Notes under the pieces: model-generated
The model's database searches: none
Told to the model about the DNA's origin: nothing
Seen by the model: the letters and a program-made list of their open reading frames with translations, nothing else
Assembly (NCBI RefSeq): GCF_007827955.1
Contig: NZ_VITR01000006.1
Span: forward strand, 62,001 to 126,000
Direction: 5' to 3'
Origin: Nitrospirillum pindoramense
GTDB lineage: Bacteria > Pseudomonadota > Alphaproteobacteria > Azospirillales > Azospirillaceae
DNA: 64,000 nt
Part shown: one piece after another, positions 42,400-52,088 of the stretch
How positions within the stretch are numbered: position 1 is the stretch's first letter
Layout of the letters: the number at the start of each line of letters is the position of its first letter
Program-made: the position numbers and the translations under genes

Positions 42400-43074
42400 A
42401 TGAAGATCCTAGTCATCGAGGACGACGCCCAGGCCGCCGCCTACATGCTGAAAGGCTTGAAGGAGGCGGGGCACGCCGTGGACCACGCGCCCGATGGCAC
42501 GCAGGGGCTGTACCTGGCGGGGGCGGAGCATTACGACGCCCTGGTGGTGGACCGCATGCTGCCCGGCCGTGACGGCCTGTCCCTGGTCAGCCTGCTGCGC
42601 GCCGCCGGCAACGACACGCCCGTGCTGGTGCTGAGCGCCCTGGGCAGCGTGGAGGACAGGGTGACCGGCCTGCGCGCCGGGGGTGACGATTACCTGACCA
42701 AGCCCTACGCCTTTTCCGAACTGCTGGCCCGGCTGGAAAGCCTGGGCCGCCGCCGGGCCGCCCCGCAGGCCCAGGCCACCAAGCTGGTGGCCGGCGACCT
42801 GGAGCTGGATTTGCTGGCCCGCACGGTGAAGCGCGGCGGCAAGGCCATCGACCTGCTGCCGCGTGAGTTCCAGCTGCTGGAATGCCTCATGCGCAATGTC
42901 GGCAGCGTGGTCACCCGCACCATGCTGCTGGAGCAGGTGTGGGACTATCATTTCGACCCGCAGACCAACGTCATCGACGTGCACATCGCGCGCCTGCGCC
43001 AGAAGGTGGACAAGGGCTTCGACCACGCCCTGATCCAGACCGTGCGGGGGGCCGGATATTGCTTAAGGCCCTGA
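42400..43074 (+). CDS. OmpR-family response regulator
   Basis: 224 residues from ATG 42400 (MKILVIEDDAQAAAYMLKGL). The receiver domain has acidic pocket EDD (7-9), phospho-acceptor Asp in ALVVDRMLPGRDGL (about residue 52) and Lys in GGDDYLTKPYAFSELLARL. The C-terminal winged-helix domain has LLPREFQLLECLMRN and TNVIDVHIARLRQKVD. It resembles the QseB/CzcR group. It overlaps the downstream histidine kinase by 16 bases, so the two are translationally coupled. Target genes are unknown; degP just upstream is a candidate. Confidence 0.93.
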   Translation: MKILVIEDDAQAAAYMLKGLKEAGHAVDHAPDGTQGLYLAGAEHYDALVVDRMLPGRDGLSLVSLLRAAGNDTPVLVLSALGSVEDRVTGLRAGGDDYLTKPYAFSELLARLESLGRRRAAPQAQATKLVAGDLELDLLARTVKRGGKAIDLLPREFQLLECLMRNVGSVVTRTMLLEQVWDYHFDPQTNVIDVHIARLRQKVDKGFDHALIQTVRGAGYCLRP

Positions 43075-44534
43075 AGCGGCGCCTCACGGCCAAGGGGAAC
43101 GACGGCGGGACGGCGGGTGACGCGCCGGCCGACCGGCATCGTCCGGCGGATCGCCATCTGGGCCGGTTGCTGCGCACCACCACCTTCCGTTTCGCGCTGA
43201 TCTATCTGGGGCTGTTCATCGGTTCCGTCCTGCTGGTGCTGTGGCTGATCTACTGGTCCACGGCAGGCTTCCTGGCGGGGCAGGCGGACACCGCCATCCG
43301 CGAGGACATGCAGGCCCTGGCCGACCGCTATCGCACCGGCGGCATGGCGGGCCTGGCGGAGGCGGTGAACGAGCGCGGCATGGGCAACGCCGCGTCCATT
43401 TACATCCTGTCGGCCAGTTCCGGGTCCACCCTGGCGGGCAACCAGTTCTGGCCCAAGGGGGTTGACGAAGCCGGCTGGGTCAATCTGCCCGTGAAGGACC
43501 CCAGCACCGGCCAGGTGCGCCCCGGCGACGTGCGCGCCCTGATCGCGGCCTTGCCGGGCGGCTACCGGGTGCTGGTGGGGCGTGACCTGGGCGAGGTGCG
43601 GGTGCTGCGCGAACGGCTGGAGCGCGTGATCGGCTGGAGCATGGGCCTGGCCCTGGTCCTGGGCCTGGTCGGCGGATTGGCCATGAGCCGCGTCTGGCTG
43701 CGGCGCCTGGACGGCGTGACCCGCACGGCGGAGGCCATCCGCGAAGGCATGCTGGTCCGCCGTGTGCCCCTGACCGGCAGCGGCGACGAGTTCGACCAGT
43801 TGGCCCACACCCTGAACGCCATGCTGGATCGCATCGAGGCGCTGGTGGCCGGCATCCGCCATGTCAGCCAGGGCATCGCCCACGACTTGCGCACCCCCCT
43901 CACCCGCCTGCGCACCCGCCTGGAACTGGCCCTGATGCACGAGACGGTGGAGAACCCGCGCGAGGTGCTGGAAGCGGCGATCGAAGAAGTGGACCACCTG
44001 CTGGCCACCTTCCGCGCCCTGCTGGCCATCGCGGAGGTGGAATCGGGCGGCAACCTGCCCATCGCCCCCGTGCAGTTGGACACCCTGGCGCTCAGCACCG
44101 GCGAACTCTATGACGCGGTGGCGGAGGACCAGGGCATCACCTTCACCATGGCGGTGCAGGCGACAGGCCCGGCCGCGCTGGTCCAAGGCAACCGCCAGCT
44201 GCTGGGCCAGGCCCTGGCCAACCTGTTGGACAACGCCCTGAAGTACACGCCCGAGGGCGGCCGCGTCAGCCTGACCGTGGCCAGCGACGGCCCCGTTCCC
44301 GGCGGCGGCAGCCGGGTCCGCATCACCGTGGCCGACAACGGCCCCGGCATCCCGGCGGAGGACCGCGAGCGGGTGCGCGAGCGCTTCTTCCGCCTGGAAC
44401 GCGACCAGGCCCGCCCCGGCAGCGGCCTGGGCCTGAGCCTGGTGGACGCGGTGGCCCAGCGCCATGGCGGCACCCTGGTGCTGGAGGACAACGGCCCGGG
44501 GCTGAAAGCCCAACTGCTGCTGCCGGTCGGTTGA
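43059..44534 (+). CDS. Two-component sensor histidine kinase
   Basis: About 491 residues if the TTG at 43059 inside the regulator's end is used; no ATG or GTG precedes the first membrane helix. Two helices (FRFALIYLGLFIGSVLLVLWLIYW, and MGLALVLGLVGGLAMSRVWL) flank a periplasmic sensor of about 130 residues. HAMP follows, then the H-box SQGIAHDLRTPLTRLRTRLEL, N-box LANLLDNALKYTPEG, and G-boxes VADNGPGIP and GSGLGLSLVDAVAQRHGG. It phosphorylates the regulator encoded immediately upstream. Signal unknown. Confidence 0.92.
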   Translation: MLKALKRRLTAKGNDGGTAGDAPADRHRPADRHLGRLLRTTTFRFALIYLGLFIGSVLLVLWLIYWSTAGFLAGQADTAIREDMQALADRYRTGGMAGLAEAVNERGMGNAASIYILSASSGSTLAGNQFWPKGVDEAGWVNLPVKDPSTGQVRPGDVRALIAALPGGYRVLVGRDLGEVRVLRERLERVIGWSMGLALVLGLVGGLAMSRVWLRRLDGVTRTAEAIREGMLVRRVPLTGSGDEFDQLAHTLNAMLDRIEALVAGIRHVSQGIAHDLRTPLTRLRTRLELALMHETVENPREVLEAAIEEVDHLLATFRALLAIAEVESGGNLPIAPVQLDTLALSTGELYDAVAEDQGITFTMAVQATGPAALVQGNRQLLGQALANLLDNALKYTPEGGRVSLTVASDGPVPGGGSRVRITVADNGPGIPAEDRERVRERFFRLERDQARPGSGLGLSLVDAVAQRHGGTLVLEDNGPGLKAQLLLPVG

Positions 44535-44604
44535 CCCCGGTTCGGCACCCTATCCTTTTACCATCCTTATGGATCCAGCCCTCCGGACTACCTCGTTAAT
44601 CATT

Positions 44605-44632
44605 GCTCAAGGGGAAATTCCCATACTTGAGC
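44605..44632 (+). repeat. Hairpin in the leader of the 44660 chemoreceptor
   Basis: GCTCAAG (44605-44611) and CTTGAGC (44626-44632) flank an inner GGGAA-A-TTCCC. The structure ends 27 bases before the chemoreceptor ATG, so it may be an operator or an mRNA fold near the ribosome site. Confidence 0.45.
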
Positions 44633-44659
44633 CGTGAATAATTGAGGACCGGCCTTGTC

Positions 44660-46255
44660 ATGCTGAACAACCTGAAGATCGGAACGCGGCTCACCCTGCT
44701 GGTGGGGTGCCTGGCGCTTGTGGCCATCGTGGCGGGCGCCCTGGGCCTGCGAGGCGCGTGGAGCACCAACCAGGACCTCAAGAGCGTCTATGAAGACCGC
44801 ACGGTCGCCCTGGCCGATCTGAACGCCCTTCAGGACAACCTGTACCAACTGCGGGCGGCGCGCGGCGCGGGGGAAAAGGCCCCCAGCGCCGAGGCGGGCA
44901 TGACGGCGGCCTGGACGCACTACATGTCGACCTACCTGACCCCGGAGGAGGCCGACCTGGCCCGCACGTTCGAGCCCCTCTACACCGCCTACCGCGCCCT
45001 GCCCGCCGGCGACCCGCAGGACCGTGAGGCTTTCGGGCGCGTGACCCAGGCCCTGGCCCCGCTGATCGCCCTGCAGGTCAATGAAGCCAAGCGCATCTTC
45101 GACGACTCGATGGCGCGTTTCAGCCGCACCATGGCCCTGACCATCGGGATCAGCGGCCTGGGCATCGTGGCGGGCGTGATCCTGGCGGGCGTCGTCGTCC
45201 GGTCGGTGACCGGCGGCATCAACGGCATCATCGCGGTCATGGCCCGGCTGACGGCGGGCGACACCACCGTCGAGGTGCGGGGCCTGGGCCGCCGGGACGA
45301 GATCGGCAACCTGGCGCACGCGGCGGAGGCGTTCAAGCAAAGCACCCTGCGCGTCCGCGCCATGGAAGAGGCGGCGGCCCGCGAGAAGCAGGAGGCCGAG
45401 GCGCGGCGCAAGGCGGTGCTGTTGGAGATGGCGGGCCGCTTCGAGGAGTCGGTCAAGGGCGTGGTGGACGCCGTGGCCGGCGCGGCCACGGAGATGCAGG
45501 CGGCCGCGCAGGCCATGGCCGCCACCGCCGAGGAAACCAGCCGCCAGTCGCAGACCGTGGCCAGCGCCGCGGAACTGGCCGCCGCCAACGTCAACACGGT
45601 CGCCAGCGCCACGGAGGAACTGTCGGCATCGATCCAGGAAATCGGCCGCCAGGTCGCGCGCTCCTCCACCGTGGCGTCGGAGGCGGTCACCACCACGGAC
45701 GAGACGGTCGCCGCCGTGACGACGCTGAAAAGCTCGGCCAGTGACATCACCGCCGTGGTCGCGCTGATCCATGAGATCGCCAGCCAGACCAACCTGCTGG
45801 CGCTGAACGCCACCATCGAGGCGGCCCGCGCCGGCGAGGCTGGCAAGGGCTTCGCCGTCGTGGCCAGCGAGGTCAAGGCCCTGGCCAACCAGACGGCCAA
45901 AGCGACGGAAGAGGTGGCAAGCAGGGTCACCGATATCCAGGCGGCGTCCAACGCCGCCGGCCAGTCGATCTCAACCATCGCCGGCACCATCGGGGAGATC
46001 AACCGCATCGCCGCCGCCATCTCCGCCGCCGTCGACCAGCAGAGTGCGGCGGCGAACGACATCGCGGGCAGCGTCAGCCAGGCGGCCGCCGGCACCAGCG
46101 AGGTGTCCGGCACCATCACCAGCGTCACGCAGGCCGCCGGCGAAACCGGCACCGCCGCCACCCAGGTGCTGGCCGCCGCCAGCAGCCTGTCGACGGAGGC
46201 GGAGCACCTGCGCCGCGAGGTGTCGGACTTCCTGGCCACGGTCCGCGCGGCCTGA
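44660..46255 (+). CDS. Methyl-accepting chemotaxis protein
   Basis: 531 residues from ATG 44660 ([21 protein letters not shown]). TM1 is at about 10-30, then a periplasmic four-helix-type sensor of about 130 residues. TM2 is near 160-185 ([25 protein letters not shown]), followed by HAMP ([35 protein letters not shown]). The signalling domain ends with the invariant hairpin tip [36 protein letters not shown]. Ligand unknown. No che genes are nearby, so it feeds a chemosensory system encoded elsewhere. Confidence 0.94.
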   Translation: MLNNLKIGTRLTLLVGCLALVAIVAGALGLRGAWSTNQDLKSVYEDRTVALADLNALQDNLYQLRAARGAGEKAPSAEAGMTAAWTHYMSTYLTPEEADLARTFEPLYTAYRALPAGDPQDREAFGRVTQALAPLIALQVNEAKRIFDDSMARFSRTMALTIGISGLGIVAGVILAGVVVRSVTGGINGIIAVMARLTAGDTTVEVRGLGRRDEIGNLAHAAEAFKQSTLRVRAMEEAAAREKQEAEARRKAVLLEMAGRFEESVKGVVDAVAGAATEMQAAAQAMAATAEETSRQSQTVASAAELAAANVNTVASATEELSASIQEIGRQVARSSTVASEAVTTTDETVAAVTTLKSSASDITAVVALIHEIASQTNLLALNATIEAARAGEAGKGFAVVASEVKALANQTAKATEEVASRVTDIQAASNAAGQSISTIAGTIGEINRIAAAISAAVDQQSAAANDIAGSVSQAAAGTSEVSGTITSVTQAAGETGTAATQVLAAASSLSTEAEHLRREVSDFLATVRAA

Positions 46256-46334
46256 TCGCGCATTGCCGGTCGCCGTCGGCGTGCCTGAGGGCGTATCCTT
46301 GGCGGCACCAAGGACACGCACCCCGGACAGTCCC

Positions 46335-46949
46335 ATGGACCAAGACGCCGACAGCATCATCGCCCTGTACCAACGCCACGGCCTGGCGTGGGAGTCCGAC
46401 CGCCAGGCCGGCCAGCGGCGGCGCCCCGATATGGAGGGCGCCTGGCTGGACCGCTTCCTAGCCCTGGCGCCCCCGGGCCCCATGCTGGACCTGGGCTGTG
46501 GTGGCGGTCGGCCCATGGCCGCCTACCTGGTGGACCGGGGCCGCGCGGTCACCGGCGTGGACACCGCCCCCGCCTTGCTGGACCTGGCCCGCGCCCGCAT
46601 GCCGGCGCAGGACTGGCGGCTGGCCGACATGCGCGGCCTGGGTCTGGACCGGCGCTACGCCGGCATCCTGGCTTGGAACAGCTTCTTCCACCTGACGGCC
46701 GATGACCAGAGCGCCCTGTTCACGGTCTTCCAGCGCCACGCCCTGCCGGGTGCCGCCCTGATGTTCACCAGCGGACCACGCCATGGCGTGGTCCTGGGCA
46801 GCTATGCCGGGGAGCCGCTGTACCACGCCAGCCTGGACCCAGCCGAATACCGCGCCCTATTGGACGGCCACGGCTTCGATGTCGTGGCATTTCGGGCCGA
46901 GGACCCCGACTGCGGCGGGCATACGGTGTGGCTGGCGCGGGGGCGGTAG
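46335..46949 (+). CDS. Class I SAM-dependent methyltransferase
   Basis: 204 residues from ATG 46335 (MDQDADSIIALYQRHGLAWE). Motif I is PMLDLGCGGGRPMAAYLVDRG, then GVDTAPALLDLARARMP (acidic Asp for the ribose) and a later AGILAWNSFFHL in the motif IV position. The start RHGLAWESDR is typical of small-molecule methyltransferases of unknown substrate. It ends 6 bases before the convergent MHS transporter. Confidence 0.85.
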   Translation: MDQDADSIIALYQRHGLAWESDRQAGQRRRPDMEGAWLDRFLALAPPGPMLDLGCGGGRPMAAYLVDRGRAVTGVDTAPALLDLARARMPAQDWRLADMRGLGLDRRYAGILAWNSFFHLTADDQSALFTVFQRHALPGAALMFTSGPRHGVVLGSYAGEPLYHASLDPAEYRALLDGHGFDVVAFRAEDPDCGGHTVWLARGR

Positions 46950-46955
46950 CCGCCC

Positions 46956-48245
46956 TTAGCCGGCATGCCGCTTGGCAAACCTCGCGCTGACCGGCACGGC
47001 GATGAGGCCGCACAGGGCCGCCGCCGACAGCCATATCCCCGGCATGGCCGCGTTGCCGCCATGCTTCACCAGGTAGGTGCTGATGAAGGGGGTGAAGCCG
47101 CCGGCGGCGGTGGCCAGGCTGTAGGCCAGGGAGAAGCCGGCGGTGCGCACGGTGACCGGCACGATTTCCGTCAGGTAGACGACCATGGCGCCGTTGTAGC
47201 TGGCATAGAGGAAGGACAGCCACAGCTCCACCCCCAGCAGGCGGCCGAAGCTGGGTGCGTCCGCCAGCCAACTGAGCGCCGGATAGGCCGTCGCCAGCGC
47301 CAGCAGGGTGCAGGCCACCAGGATGGGCCGCCGGCCGATGCGGTCGGACAGGGCGCCCGACAGGGGCAACCAAGCCAAGTTGCTGGCGCCCACGGCCAGG
47401 GTCACCAGCAGGCTGTCGATGTCACTGAGATGCAGGGCGTCACGGCCGAAGGTGGGGGTGTAGGCGGTGATGAAATAGAACGACACCGTGGTCATCATCA
47501 CCAGGCCGATGCCCGTCAGGACGACGCCCCAGTTGGCCGCCAGGGTGGCCATGATCTCCCCCATCGTGGGGTGGTGGGTGCGGGCCAGGAAAGTTTCCGT
47601 CTCGGTCAGGGAGCGACGGATCTGGAACAGGAAGGGGACGATCAGGCAGCCCACCACCAGGGGAATGCGCCAGCCCCAGGCCTGCATCGTCTCCGGTGTC
47701 AGGGTGAAGGTGAGCGTCACGCCGATCAGGGCGGCCACCATGACGGCCACCTGCTGGCTGGCCGACTGCCAGCTGACGTAGAAGCCCCTGCGGCCCGGCG
47801 TGGCGATTTCCGCCAGATAGACGGAGACGCCGCCCAGTTCCACCCCCGCCGACAGGCCCTGCACCAGCCGGCCCAGCAGCACCAGCAAGGGTGACAGCAG
47901 GCCGATGGTGGCATAGCCAGGCATCAGCGCGATGGTGATGGTGCCGACGGACATGAGGCCCAGGGTCAGAAGCAGGCCGTCCCGGCGGCCCTTGCGGTCG
48001 ATATAGGCGCCCAGGATGAGAGCGCCGATGGGCCGCATGAGAAAGCCGGCGCCGAAGGTGGCGAAGGTCAGCAGCAGGCCGGCGGTGTCGCTGCCTTGGG
48101 GGAAATAGGCCCGGCTGATGGCGCCGGCGAAATAGCCGAACACCATGAAGTCGTACATTTCCAGGAAGTTGCCGCTGGCAACCCGCACCACCGTCATCAC
48201 CTGGGACCACCGGCCCCGGCCCACACCCACCGGCGTCACACCCAT
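46956..48245 (-). CDS. MHS-family MFS transporter (organic acid/H+ symporter type)
   Basis: 429 residues with about 12 helices. The N-terminal [26 protein letters not shown] matches the metabolite-proton symporter group of citrate, tricarballylate and related acids. Inter-helix motifs [14 protein letters not shown] and [12 protein letters not shown] are the two MFS signatures, and [43 protein letters not shown] is characteristic of MHS proteins. The substrate is probably a di- or tricarboxylate. The start is divergent from the ABC permease, with a perfect palindrome between. Confidence 0.88.
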   Translation of the reverse strand: MGVTPVGVGRGRWSQVMTVVRVASGNFLEMYDFMVFGYFAGAISRAYFPQGSDTAGLLLTFATFGAGFLMRPIGALILGAYIDRKGRRDGLLLTLGLMSVGTITIALMPGYATIGLLSPLLVLLGRLVQGLSAGVELGGVSVYLAEIATPGRRGFYVSWQSASQQVAVMVAALIGVTLTFTLTPETMQAWGWRIPLVVGCLIVPFLFQIRRSLTETETFLARTHHPTMGEIMATLAANWGVVLTGIGLVMMTTVSFYFITAYTPTFGRDALHLSDIDSLLVTLAVGASNLAWLPLSGALSDRIGRRPILVACTLLALATAYPALSWLADAPSFGRLLGVELWLSFLYASYNGAMVVYLTEIVPVTVRTAGFSLAYSLATAAGGFTPFISTYLVKHGGNAAMPGIWLSAAALCGLIAVPVSARFAKRHAG

Positions 48246-48347
48246 TTCACACCACCAACCATTTCCTTACCATCCCACCCTGCCACGCGGCACGCGGCCC
48301 CGCCAGGGCGCGCATGTCGCGGCGGACACGCCGTCCGTTTCCGCACA

Positions 48348-48365
48348 CTGTCCGCGCGCGGACAG
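48348..48365. promoter_or_regulatory. Perfect 18-bp palindrome between MHS transporter and ABC permease
   Basis: CTGTCCGCGCGCGGACAG is its own reverse complement. It lies in the 242-bp divergent intergenic region, about 100 bases from the transporter start and 122 from the permease start. A shorter CGGAC-ACGCC-GTCCG lies just to the left. It looks like an operator for a TetR-like dimer; no regulator gene is adjacent. Confidence 0.5.
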
Positions 48366-48487
48366 CGACCCTCACGCGCAGGGATAGGAAAAACAAGAGC
48401 TTATTGATGGCCTTGTTATTGCTTATTCCGGTGCAAAACAGCGAACCGGGACAACCGGATGGCCTAACGACGCGAAGGGGGTGGTTG

Positions 48488-50968
48488 GTGGGACAGTATC
48501 TGACGGTGGCCCTGCGGGTCATGGCCCGGCACAGGCTGTACACGGCGCTGAACGTGCTGGGCCTGGGCATAGGCTTGGCGGCGGCCATCCTGATCCTGGT
48601 GTTCGTGCGGCACGAAACCTCCTTCGACGCCTTTTTCCCCGCCGCCGACCGCCTCTACCAGATCGACACCGAGGTCCACGATCTGGGCCAAGCGGCCCGC
48701 CGGATCGCCCAGACCGGGCGGGCCATCGGCCCGGCCTTCGCCCAGGACCACCCGGAGGTGGAGGCGGTGACCCGCGCCAGCGGCGGGCGGGTGGTGATGC
48801 GCCAGGGTGACCAACGGTTCAAGGATGTCGTCACCGTCGTCGACGGCAATTTCCTGGCGGTATTCCCCCGCGCGGTGCTGGCCGGCGACGCCATGGCGGC
48901 CCTGGCCGACCCGGCCGCCGCCGTGCTGACCCAGGCGGGGGCGCGCCGCTACTTCGGTGATGGGCCCGCCCTGGGCCGAACCCTGGTGGTGCGTGACCAC
49001 AGCCTGACGGTGCGCGCCGTGGTCGCCGACCTGCCGGAAACCACGCACTTCGCCCCGTCCCTGATGCTGGTGCCCAGCAACTCCATCATCCTGTCCAAGC
49101 CTAACCCTGAGGAAGACTGGTTCGCGCTGGACTGGCGCACCTACATCCGGCTCGCCCAGGGGGCCGATGCCGCCGCCGTTGCGCGGGAGCTGACCAGCTG
49201 GTACCGCCACGCGGCGCCGGACGCCCAGACGCCGCAAGGCCCCCTGCGGCTGGCGGAGATGTATGTGCCCCACCTGCGCCCCCTGCGCGCCATTCACACC
49301 GATCCCATCGAGGATGACGCCCAGCCGGGAACTGACGCGGGCAGCCTGTCCCTGCTGTCCCTGGTGGCGGTGCTGATCCTGGGCGTCGCCGTCATCAACT
49401 TCACCAACCTGGCCACCGCTCGCGCCTCGCTGCGCGCGCGGGAGGTGGGGGTGCGCAAGACGGTGGGCGCCAGCCGGGGCCGCCTGATGCTTCAGTTCAT
49501 GGGGGAGGCGCTGCTGCTGACCAGCCTGGGCATGATCCTGGCCATCGCCCTGGCGGAGGTCACCCTGCCCCTTTATTCCCGCCTGACGGCCACGCCCCTC
49601 AGGCTGGATTATGGCGACCCGGCGCTGCTGGGCCTGCTGGCCGGGATGGGCCTGCTCACCGGCGTCGCCAGCGGCGCCTATCCCGCCTTGGTCCTGTCCG
49701 GCGTCACCCCGGTGTCAGCCCTGCGGGGGGCTTCGGCTGCCAGCGGCACCGGGCGGCTGCGCACCCTGCTGGTGGTGTTCCAGTTCGCCGTGTCCATCGG
49801 GCTGCTGGCGACGGCGGCGGTGGTGCATAGCCAGTATCTCTACGCGCAGCATAAGCCGGTCGGGTTCCAGCGCGACAACATGGTCATGGTCGATATCGAC
49901 GACACGCTGGGCGGGCCCGGCAAATGGCCCCCCTTCATGGACAGGCTGAGCCAGGAACCGGCCATCGCGGACGTGGCGGCCAGCACCATCTATCTGGGCA
50001 ACCCGGATGAGGGCGAGGATGAACTGGTGCGCCGGCCGGGGGCCGCCACCCCCATCACCATGCGGGGCGAGGGCGTCAGCTTCGGTTATATCCAGACCAT
50101 GGGCCTGCGCCTGATCGCGGGGCGGACGTTCGACCCCGACCGGCCCGCCGACAAGGTGCACCGGCCGGACTGGATGCTGGCGGGTGAGCCGTCGCCCCAA
50201 GGCGTGACGTCTCTGGAACTGCCAGCGGCGGTGGTGCTGAACCGATCCGGCGCACGGCGCCTGGGCTTCGCCAGCCCGGAGGCCGCCATCGGACAGGTGG
50301 TGTTGAAGACCGTGGGCTCGGCCGGCTCGGCCCTGACCATCCGGGGCACCGTCATCGGCGTGGTGGAGGATTTCCACTTTCGCTCCATCCACCGCCCGGT
50401 ATCGCCCGCCATCTTTCATGTCGGCGATGGCTTTTCGGTCATGATGGTCCGATTGCAGGCCGGCGAGACGGCGGCGGGCCTGGCCGCCATCGACCGCGCC
50501 TGGGCGACCCTGGTGCCGGACCAGCCCATCCGCCGGTGGTTCCTGTCGGACCGCTACCAGCATCTGTATGACCAGGAACGCCGGACCGGCGGGATCTTCG
50601 CCCTGTTCTCGGGCCTGGCCATCGTCATCGCCTGCCTGGGCCTGTACGGCCTGGCGGCGTTCACGGCGGAGCGGCGCACCAAGGAAATCGGCATCCGCAA
50701 GGTGATGGGCGCCACCCTGCCCCAGATCCTGCGCCTACTGCTGTGGCAGTCCTGCAAGCCGGTGGGCCTGGCCTGCCTGATCGCCTGGCCGGTGAGTTGG
50801 TGGGCCCTGCGGCGGTGGCTGGATGGCTATGCCTACCGCGTGGCCCTCGACCCGCTCTGGTTCGTGGGCGCCGCTGCGATATCGCTGGCGCTGGCCTGGG
50901 CGACGGTGGCCGCTCAACTGGCCCGTATCGCCCGGGAAAGGCCGGTGCGGGCGCTGCGGTATGAATAG
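48488..50968 (+). CDS. MacB/FtsX-type ABC transporter permease
   Basis: 826 residues if started at GTG 48488, which has AAGGGGG 6 bases ahead and gives the usual opening VGQYLTVALRVMARHRLYTALNVLGLGIGLA. Layout: TM1, a MacB-like periplasmic domain, a three-helix FtsX block (GVRKTVGASRGRLMLQFMGEALLLTS), a second TM and periplasmic domain, and a final FtsX block (EIGIRKVMGATLPQILRLLLW). Such permeases need an ATPase; none is encoded beside it. Family members export antimicrobials or act in mechanotransmission; the role here is unknown. Confidence 0.88.
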   Translation: MGQYLTVALRVMARHRLYTALNVLGLGIGLAAAILILVFVRHETSFDAFFPAADRLYQIDTEVHDLGQAARRIAQTGRAIGPAFAQDHPEVEAVTRASGGRVVMRQGDQRFKDVVTVVDGNFLAVFPRAVLAGDAMAALADPAAAVLTQAGARRYFGDGPALGRTLVVRDHSLTVRAVVADLPETTHFAPSLMLVPSNSIILSKPNPEEDWFALDWRTYIRLAQGADAAAVARELTSWYRHAAPDAQTPQGPLRLAEMYVPHLRPLRAIHTDPIEDDAQPGTDAGSLSLLSLVAVLILGVAVINFTNLATARASLRAREVGVRKTVGASRGRLMLQFMGEALLLTSLGMILAIALAEVTLPLYSRLTATPLRLDYGDPALLGLLAGMGLLTGVASGAYPALVLSGVTPVSALRGASAASGTGRLRTLLVVFQFAVSIGLLATAAVVHSQYLYAQHKPVGFQRDNMVMVDIDDTLGGPGKWPPFMDRLSQEPAIADVAASTIYLGNPDEGEDELVRRPGAATPITMRGEGVSFGYIQTMGLRLIAGRTFDPDRPADKVHRPDWMLAGEPSPQGVTSLELPAAVVLNRSGARRLGFASPEAAIGQVVLKTVGSAGSALTIRGTVIGVVEDFHFRSIHRPVSPAIFHVGDGFSVMMVRLQAGETAAGLAAIDRAWATLVPDQPIRRWFLSDRYQHLYDQERRTGGIFALFSGLAIVIACLGLYGLAAFTAERRTKEIGIRKVMGATLPQILRLLLWQSCKPVGLACLIAWPVSWWALRRWLDGYAYRVALDPLWFVGAAAISLALAWATVAAQLARIARERPVRALRYE

Positions 50969-50988
50969 GACACAGCGCCCAGGTCGCT

Positions 50989-52023
50989 TCAATTGGCCGC
51001 CGGCGCCTTGGCATCGGATGCCGGCGTCGCATCCGCCTCGCGCTGGCCGGGGGCGAAGATGGGGCGGCCGACATTGGTGAAGTAGACCTTGCCCTGGCTG
51101 TTGGCGACATAGATGCGGTGGGTCTTGGCGAAATCCGCCCCCAGGAACATGCCGATGGCGTTGACCCGGTCCGGCTCGCCAAACAGGCCAAAGTCACCCA
51201 CGTTCAGGCGGACATGGCGCACCGTCTCATCCCCGATGGCGACGCTGCCGAAGGTGGCGATCCAGGTGGGGGTGCGCTTCTTGCCGATGCCGTGGAACTC
51301 GCTGCCCTTGGTCACATCCGGCCCGTCCTCATGCACATCGGCGAGATGGGCGGTGCGCAGCAAGACGGAGCTGTGGGTGAAGCCGGTGTCCAGCAGGGCC
51401 CAGGTCTCGCGGTCATTCAGGGAAACACGCACCTGGATGTCGCGGTGCCCCAGGGGCAACGTGGGGCGCAGCGCCGCCTCGGCATAATCTTGCGCCCAAT
51501 AGGCCAGCGGAACGCCATCGCAGCCCTTGGGCTCGAAGAAGCGGACGGCGCCGTTGGCGAAATCCAGTTCAATGTCATATTGGGCGAAAATGTCCTGGCC
51601 CAGGATCATTTCCACATCCGGGCCGAAATTCTCATTCTGGACCACATGCACCAGAGGCGAGTCCGACCACCAGCCGCCGGCCACCAGCTTTTTCAGCTTC
51701 ACCTGGCCCAGGGCGGCGGTGCCGCCGATACCGCTCAGCCTCCGCTGACTGCTGACCTCCAACCCAAGACGGGCGGCCCCCGCCTGGGAAATGACGGTGA
51801 CATCCGCCCCGGTGTCGAGCAAGGCGCGCACGCGGGTGCCATTGACATCAGCCTCGACGATAGGCTGGTTGCGTTCCACCCGCACCGGCATCTCCGCCAC
51901 CTTGTTCAGGTGGCAATTGGCGGCATCCGCCCAGGCCGCGCCCGACGGGGCCAGGGCGCCCACCAGGGCAAGCAAACCCCACCGCCGCGCGAGAAAGCGC
52001 CGGCGCGAACCATCATCCCGCAT
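50989..52023 (-). CDS. Double-domain retropepsin-like aspartic protease (copy C)
   Basis: 344 residues from ATG 52023 (MRDDGSRRRFLARRWG...) with a twin-Arg-like signal peptide ending at AWADA. Two retropepsin-type catalytic motifs are present in one chain: ALLDTGADVT (Asp70) and ALLDTGFTHS (Asp212), each followed by the hydrophobic ILGxDxF/FLGADF flap-end motif. It is thus a single-chain pseudo-dimer of clan AA, likely periplasmic. Conserved Cys residues (ANCHLNKV and KGCDGVPL) may form a disulfide. It is the last of three paralogues read leftward. Confidence 0.8.
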   Translation of the reverse strand: MRDDGSRRRFLARRWGLLALVGALAPSGAAWADAANCHLNKVAEMPVRVERNQPIVEADVNGTRVRALLDTGADVTVISQAGAARLGLEVSSQRRLSGIGGTAALGQVKLKKLVAGGWWSDSPLVHVVQNENFGPDVEMILGQDIFAQYDIELDFANGAVRFFEPKGCDGVPLAYWAQDYAEAALRPTLPLGHRDIQVRVSLNDRETWALLDTGFTHSSVLLRTAHLADVHEDGPDVTKGSEFHGIGKKRTPTWIATFGSVAIGDETVRHVRLNVGDFGLFGEPDRVNAIGMFLGADFAKTHRIYVANSQGKVYFTNVGRPIFAPGQREADATPASDAKAPAAN

Positions 52024-52088
52024 CGAAAACCCCCGTCTTCCGCTGTCCGCCGGTGCCAATCCGGCGGGGTTTGAGGCCCTGGGCCGAA

